Assembly (NCBI GenBank): GCA_946902985.2
Contig: OX336388.2
Coordinates: 125,527,894 to 125,591,893, forward strand
From: Meconema thalassinum
Taxonomy: Eukaryota; Arthropoda; Insecta; Orthoptera; Tettigoniidae
DNA: 64,000 nt
Direction of reading: 5' to 3'
The position numbers were made by a program, and so were the translations under genes. Shown piece after piece: positions 33,601 to 39,600 of the stretch. Positions within the stretch are counted from its first letter, which is position 1. Each line of letters starts with the position of its first letter. A model generated the notes under the pieces. It searched no databases. It had not been told where the DNA came from and was given only the letters and a program-made list of their open reading frames with translations.

Positions 33601-36600
33601 TGAATCGTACATTTACTTCACTTCAAGTAAATACCATACAACAGATACTGTAATTATCTAAGTAATGAAATGTATTTTTACCCCTAATTATTCCTGTTTC
33701 AGTGAGGATCAGGGATGAGGTACATTAAATTTATATTTGCCGGTTGGTTGAATGGTCAAATGACATTTTTTTATTGCAACCTTATAAGAAGAGCTGTTAA
33801 AAGAATTGACTGGAATTTGGCAAGGAGTTTGAAGGAAGCAGTTGTGACCTTGAAAATGGGAAACCACAGAAAAGGATTTCAGACATCTCAGATTTTGGAC
33901 CAATTCGTCCACCAAGCCTAGGACAGCCCTGTATTGTCATTCCGCCAACTGCTGCCGCAACGTAAATTTCATAAGACAAGTATTGTAATCTTGACCACAG
34001 CTTGCTATATTCTAACAATCGACACCTTGGCATCATTGAACTATAAAAACTCTCTACCGGCTCCATTTCGCTTGTGACGCTAGCACCACACCGACAACAC
34101 CAGCAGCTCAGGGTAATGTACCCGTTGCTGCACAACACCTGATATTGTGGATTGCATAATTAGAACATGACCTTCGGATCGTTTCGGCATAGCTCAGATG
34201 CCCTAGTCTCACATCACACAACCAACCGGCAGCATTTGAGCTCAATCTTACTACGTAGTCATGCTGATGCCTTTATTTTCAGATATCTTTCTTTTGAAAA
34301 ATGTTGGTGTAAAGTTTCTTTTATTACTGCATGTCCACTCCCAAGATTCAAATGATCACATTTTGTTAGTCTCAAAGGTTTTCTTCAGATAAGTTGAACA
34401 GAATATGTTTACTAACAGGGTGTCAACCGGTAACGAAAATTATCTGAAGGCTGATAGAGTAATCTAAACTCGCGCCTCTAGGCTTAGAGATTGTGATGGA
34501 GCGAGTTTCACACAAGCGGCGCTGATTGCATAAGCTATATTTCCCTGCGCCAGACCTCGAGGAAATGCATACTGAGGATACCCTGAGTGGTATACATCGT
34601 TCAGCGTATATTTTCGGCATCAAGAAGACTTTTTAATTTTGTGTGAAATATTTTTCTGTGTTATTTAGGAAACCTGACTTTTCGCGAGACATTTATTCGC
34701 GAAAACTTCTCGCATTTCTGTTATTGACCTTTAAATTTGGAGACATGTCAAATTGAAGTCCAGAAATAACGTGAAATAATTTAATGTCACAATCTTGCGA
34801 AATGTTACCGATTCGAAAAAGAATTGTGAAAAGGCTTTGAAATACGTAGGCTATAACTTATTTTAAAAATCTGTGTTGTAAATTTGAGACATCCAGTATG
34901 GTTAATTCGAAATTCCGTTATGTCTATTTTTCCTTCAAACTTTTGTTCCATCGGATGTAGTATCTAACCGGTTATTTAGAAAACTTTTATATTTCGTGAT
35001 TCGAAAGAAAACGTGACCTCTTGTATTCGTGCAATCCTCTCAGAATAATTCTGCTTCCGAACATTCATCTTCAAGACGGCCGGCTGACCGCACGCCTTGC
35101 CTGCGGGAATCTCGTCAAATGGACGGAGATCGACGTCAGTTGCGTAAAATCATAAAAACCCGTCCCCTATCTTGAACTTGACCACGAGGACTGCGGGAAT
35201 CCCGTCAAAGGTGATTGGCCACCAATCACGAAATATTCCGAAACCTACTCGTTACTTTTCCCATGACCGTATACTTAAAAGCGTATGGGGAGCGAGAAGT
35301 GCATCAACCCACTTAGAAATGACAGCCTACGTAGCATCGTGATACTAATTTCTCCTCGTGATCTACCCTGAACTGATGAACTCCCAACCATAGCATAGGG
35401 ACAGCGGGAATCACGGCGCCAGCCATACAACATGTCCATAACCACTCCTGAATTTTAACCATGCCCAACCTTAGGCTTGCCTCCACCAGTCAGGACAGAT
35501 GGACAATCGTTCAACGGCCTGGTGCGGCGAGGATTGCGTAATATCGCGAGCACAACGTGAATCTCGTAAAACGGCAGCGATTGCGATACATCACGATATT
35601 TCTCTGAATTCAATGATGAGGACAACTAGATTCTTTTCAAATGGACAGCAAGTGGCGCAGATTGCATAATAATGCTATATTTTCTCGTGCCCGGCCTCAA
35701 AGACGATGGAAATCTCGTCGAACGACTAAAAGTGACACCGATTGTCTAAATCGCGATATTTATCAGTTTTCTATCGTGAAAACGACGGGAATCTCGACAA
35801 ACGGGTGAGACCAGCGCCGATCGTGTAACATCTCGATATTTCTCCGTACTTGACTGCGAAGACAGAATTCGGTTACAATCACATAACGTCCCATACATTT
35901 ATTCGTGATCTACCGCGGGGACAAAGGCAATCTCGCCAAACGGTCAAGAGCAGAGCAACCGCTTGCCAATTATAAAAATGCCTTGTGCACAAGACGACAT
36001 ATTAGCTGAAACAACTCATTTGATAATAAATATCTACTATTTATTTATTATTTTTTAAATTTTATAACACCCTAAGTGAATTTTATTTACAGTTTTAAAC
36101 AAAGTTCATTGTTGTTGGTTTTTTCTTTTTTTTCTTCCACCGCATGATGAGCCCCTTTGCTTGCAGACCACAGACGTATCTTGAATTCAAAGGTAACTGA
36201 AAGGTAGCTAAAAAGTAACTAATTTTTACTTCATCCTTAGTCGACACCCTGACTAATCCTAAAAGTTCTGCTTAATTCCTACACTCCTCGATGCAAACAA
36301 TAAGATATATTCCTTTTATCAGCACAACCAAATGAAACTACGAAATAATTTCTCTAAATACGTTGTTTTATCGGCCTGCAAGTAGGGGACTCATGTGGCC
36401 AGATTAACAGCCATTTTCAAATTGATTCAACAACTGACGTAATGGATTGTTTCCGACAATCGATATTCGTAAATATCAATTATTGTGTTGGATTTTTTTG
36501 CTGGGAATTTGCAAATTTCAATGGCGTGAACATTTTGCAAAGAGAAAACATATTCAATATTTTTTTGGTAAAATGGGCACTTATCGCATTTATAGGGGTA

Positions 36601-39600
36601 AATTCGCAAGAACCCATAGTTATCGCACTTTGTCGTATACTCAGTTTCTCAAATTGTGGGTACACATAGTCATAATAGTTAACAAATAGTTGATAAAAGA
36701 GAAATAAAACTAAAATTCGCTTCTATTTCAGTTGTGATTTTCCCGTATATTTAGCTTATGCGTTATGCTGCGTGCATGAGGCGCAAAATGTAAGAGAATT
36801 TAAAGAAAACGTGAACAAATAGTTTGCTATTATAATGGTAGTTTTGAAACTACATCATGTGTAGAGAAGGCATATGATATATTTGATAAGGGAAAGGTGT
36901 GGGAAACGCTACAGAAAAAGGGAGTTAAAAATCAAACTGTCTAGAATAAGAGATGTACCAAGGAAGTGTGAGCAGTGTGAAACTTGAGGGACAGAGGTGA
37001 AACTGGTTCAAGCAGAAGAGTGGGTTGAAGCAAGGGAGTGCACTATTTCCACTGCTTTTCATCTCTGTGATTGATGAGGTAATGGTAGAAATGGCATTAC
37101 AAATAGGGGAAGAACATGAGAGCAATGATGTTTGCGGACGATCTAATGATATGGGGCAATGGAGAGGCAGAGGCACAAGAAAGGTCGAATGTGTGGGTTG
37201 AGACAGTAAAAGAGTATGGTTTGAAATTTAATGCAAGAATGTGTGAAACGATGGTGACAGCGAGAAATAGGGGAAGAGTAACTGATATAATGATAGAAGT
37301 AGTACTAAAGAAGGTGAATACTTTCAAGTATTTAGGGAGTGGAATAGGAGTAAGTGGTAGAAATAACATGGGAATCAGTGAGAAAGGAAGGCAACCCCAT
37401 AGATTCCCCCAGAATGTGTGAGGTCTGGTATAGAGCGGGGATGAACCCCAGAAGAGCAAACGGGTATTGTATCAAACGTATTATTTGTCTAAGAAGTTTT
37501 TTTTTCTCTTGCATTTTGTACCTCGTGCCTGCAGCAGCATGGCTTCAACCATGTGGATTTTGTTCAGAATGATGTGTCATTTAGCCAAGTATATCAATAG
37601 TATGTTTGCTGATGTGTAGTAATTTTTTTTTTTTCTTTCAATTTTCTGTGAACATTTTTCATTTCATAAATCTTGATCTTAAATACAGTAAAATGTCTTG
37701 TAGTGCAAATGTTATGCAGTATGAGAACATGTTGGTGTTTTAAAGGAAATTGTTTTCTACTCCAAATAAAAATTTCACCATTTTATCTTCAGTAATATCT
37801 TGGGATGATTTTCTTGAATCATTACTATTTCTTAAAATGAGCGTGGTATTTTTTCCACATGTGTGTAAAAGCGACTGATGTCAAAAGGGTTAAGCCGCGT
37901 TACAAAACACCACAAAGGTAATAGGAGAGTAGGTCCAAAAATATAAATTTTTAAATTTAAATCAATGGACGACTTCTATTGTATTGAAAAATATCGCAAA
38001 ACGAGTAGGAATCACAGGAGAACAAAATCGATATTTTTTATCACTCTAAAGCTGTGCGTTTGAGGACTCTTGCCTCAAAATTTGGGCCGTCTACTTTAGT
38101 AAGAAGAATCGTGTAGTTTATAGGTTTTTTTTTTAAATTCACGATTTAACAGGCTAACCTCCACCCCAATTACTCCCTTAAATCGAGGGTTTACTGGACA
38201 CATTTTAAATCACATGCCAGTTTCCTTCGCAAGTATCTTCCCCATTTTCTAACTTTACACGGAGTGACTGTACATCTTGACTCCCAATGCAGTTAAAAGG
38301 AAAGTCGATGCGAACACCTCCGCAACAACTACAGATGTGAACGTTCATTCCCTCTCATTTCCACTTATTCAACTTGTATGTGCAGCTGATTTTTGCCTTC
38401 AGAAAGTAATCTTGCTCTTCCTTGGGTATTTTCTAACAGATAAGTTTCCATAGATGGGGGTTCATTCGAGCAAAGCGGAGTACAATTAATTGCTATAAGG
38501 CATCCAACTGGTTAGATAGGGATATTTTTCTCTCTTTCTGTTGCATGTGAGTCATGTATGACGGTCATTTTCTAGCAATCCACTGTTGCCATATCAGTCG
38601 ACAATTTTTCTTTGTCGAAAAAACAGCATATTCGGGTAAAACTATGTTTTGCCGATCTTTACTCTCCTATATTAGAACTACGTAAACTTGATAGAAATGC
38701 TAGATAAATTAGGTATCCAAATTTGTTTAAAAAGCCGGCCCCGTGGTGTTGGGGTAGCGTGCCTGCCTCTCACCCGGAGGCCCCGGGTTCGATCCCCGGC
38801 TCCGTCAGGAATTTTAAAACTGACTTGAGGGTTGGAACGGGGTGCACTCAGCCTCGTGAGGACAATTGAGTAGCTGTCTGACAGTGAGACAGCGCCCCGA
38901 TCACGAATACCAAGATTAACGGCCGAGGGGACCCGACGCGCTGATCACGCGTCACCCCAATATCAGCAGGCCAAATGGCTGGGCAGCGGTCGCTTGGTCG
39001 GCCTTAGCCCGTCATGGGCTGGATAGTGCCAGGGGTTGACTTTTTTGTTGAATTTGTTTAAAAAAACGATAAACTGTTTAGTAAAATCTATCTTATATCG
39101 TGTTGCATTGACTTTGTGATGCCTATTTTTCACACACGTGTAGCTAAATATGCAGTCTTAATGATGGATTATTGAAATATTGTATACTGGCAATATTACA
39201 ATTTTCAAGTAGGTTTATTTATTTAATCGTATGGTGAATTACATAAAAACAAATCACAAATCCAAGTTCAAGTTTTGGAGCCATTCCACAGTACATTCTC
39301 GAAGATGAAACAGATCACTAGGGCTCCCGGAGTAGGCGTGTAGAGGGCAGCGCTGGATGATATGGTCCATGGTCTGTTCCTCCTCATTGCATTGACACAA
39401 TGGGGAATCTATCCAACCCCACTTATGGCATAGGTAATTGCAACGGCCGTGCCTGGTTCTCAGTCTATTGAGGCGACACCATAATTTTCTAGGAAGGTCA
39501 AATCCTTGTATTTTCACTGTTGGGTTGATCTCCTGGGCACTAGTTCCAGACGTTGAGTTTGACCATTCGTCCTGCCAGCATTGGTTTAGTTTGAATCGAT

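Noticed and set aside
33797..34138. 113-residue minus-strand frame
   Set aside because: No motif, overlapped by an opposite frame of similar length, no promoter or splice context.
37873..37892. piggyBac 3' end (AAAAGGGTTAA)
   Set aside because: Only one end; too short to claim an element.
38140..38580. Possible Harbinger transposase on the minus strand
   Set aside because: A few suggestive residues, but block order and catalytic residues could not be matched.
38734..38805. tRNA gene at the SINE-A head (good B box)
   Set aside because: It is followed by the SINE body, has TSDs around the whole 317-bp unit and recurs at other sites, so it is a retroposon head.
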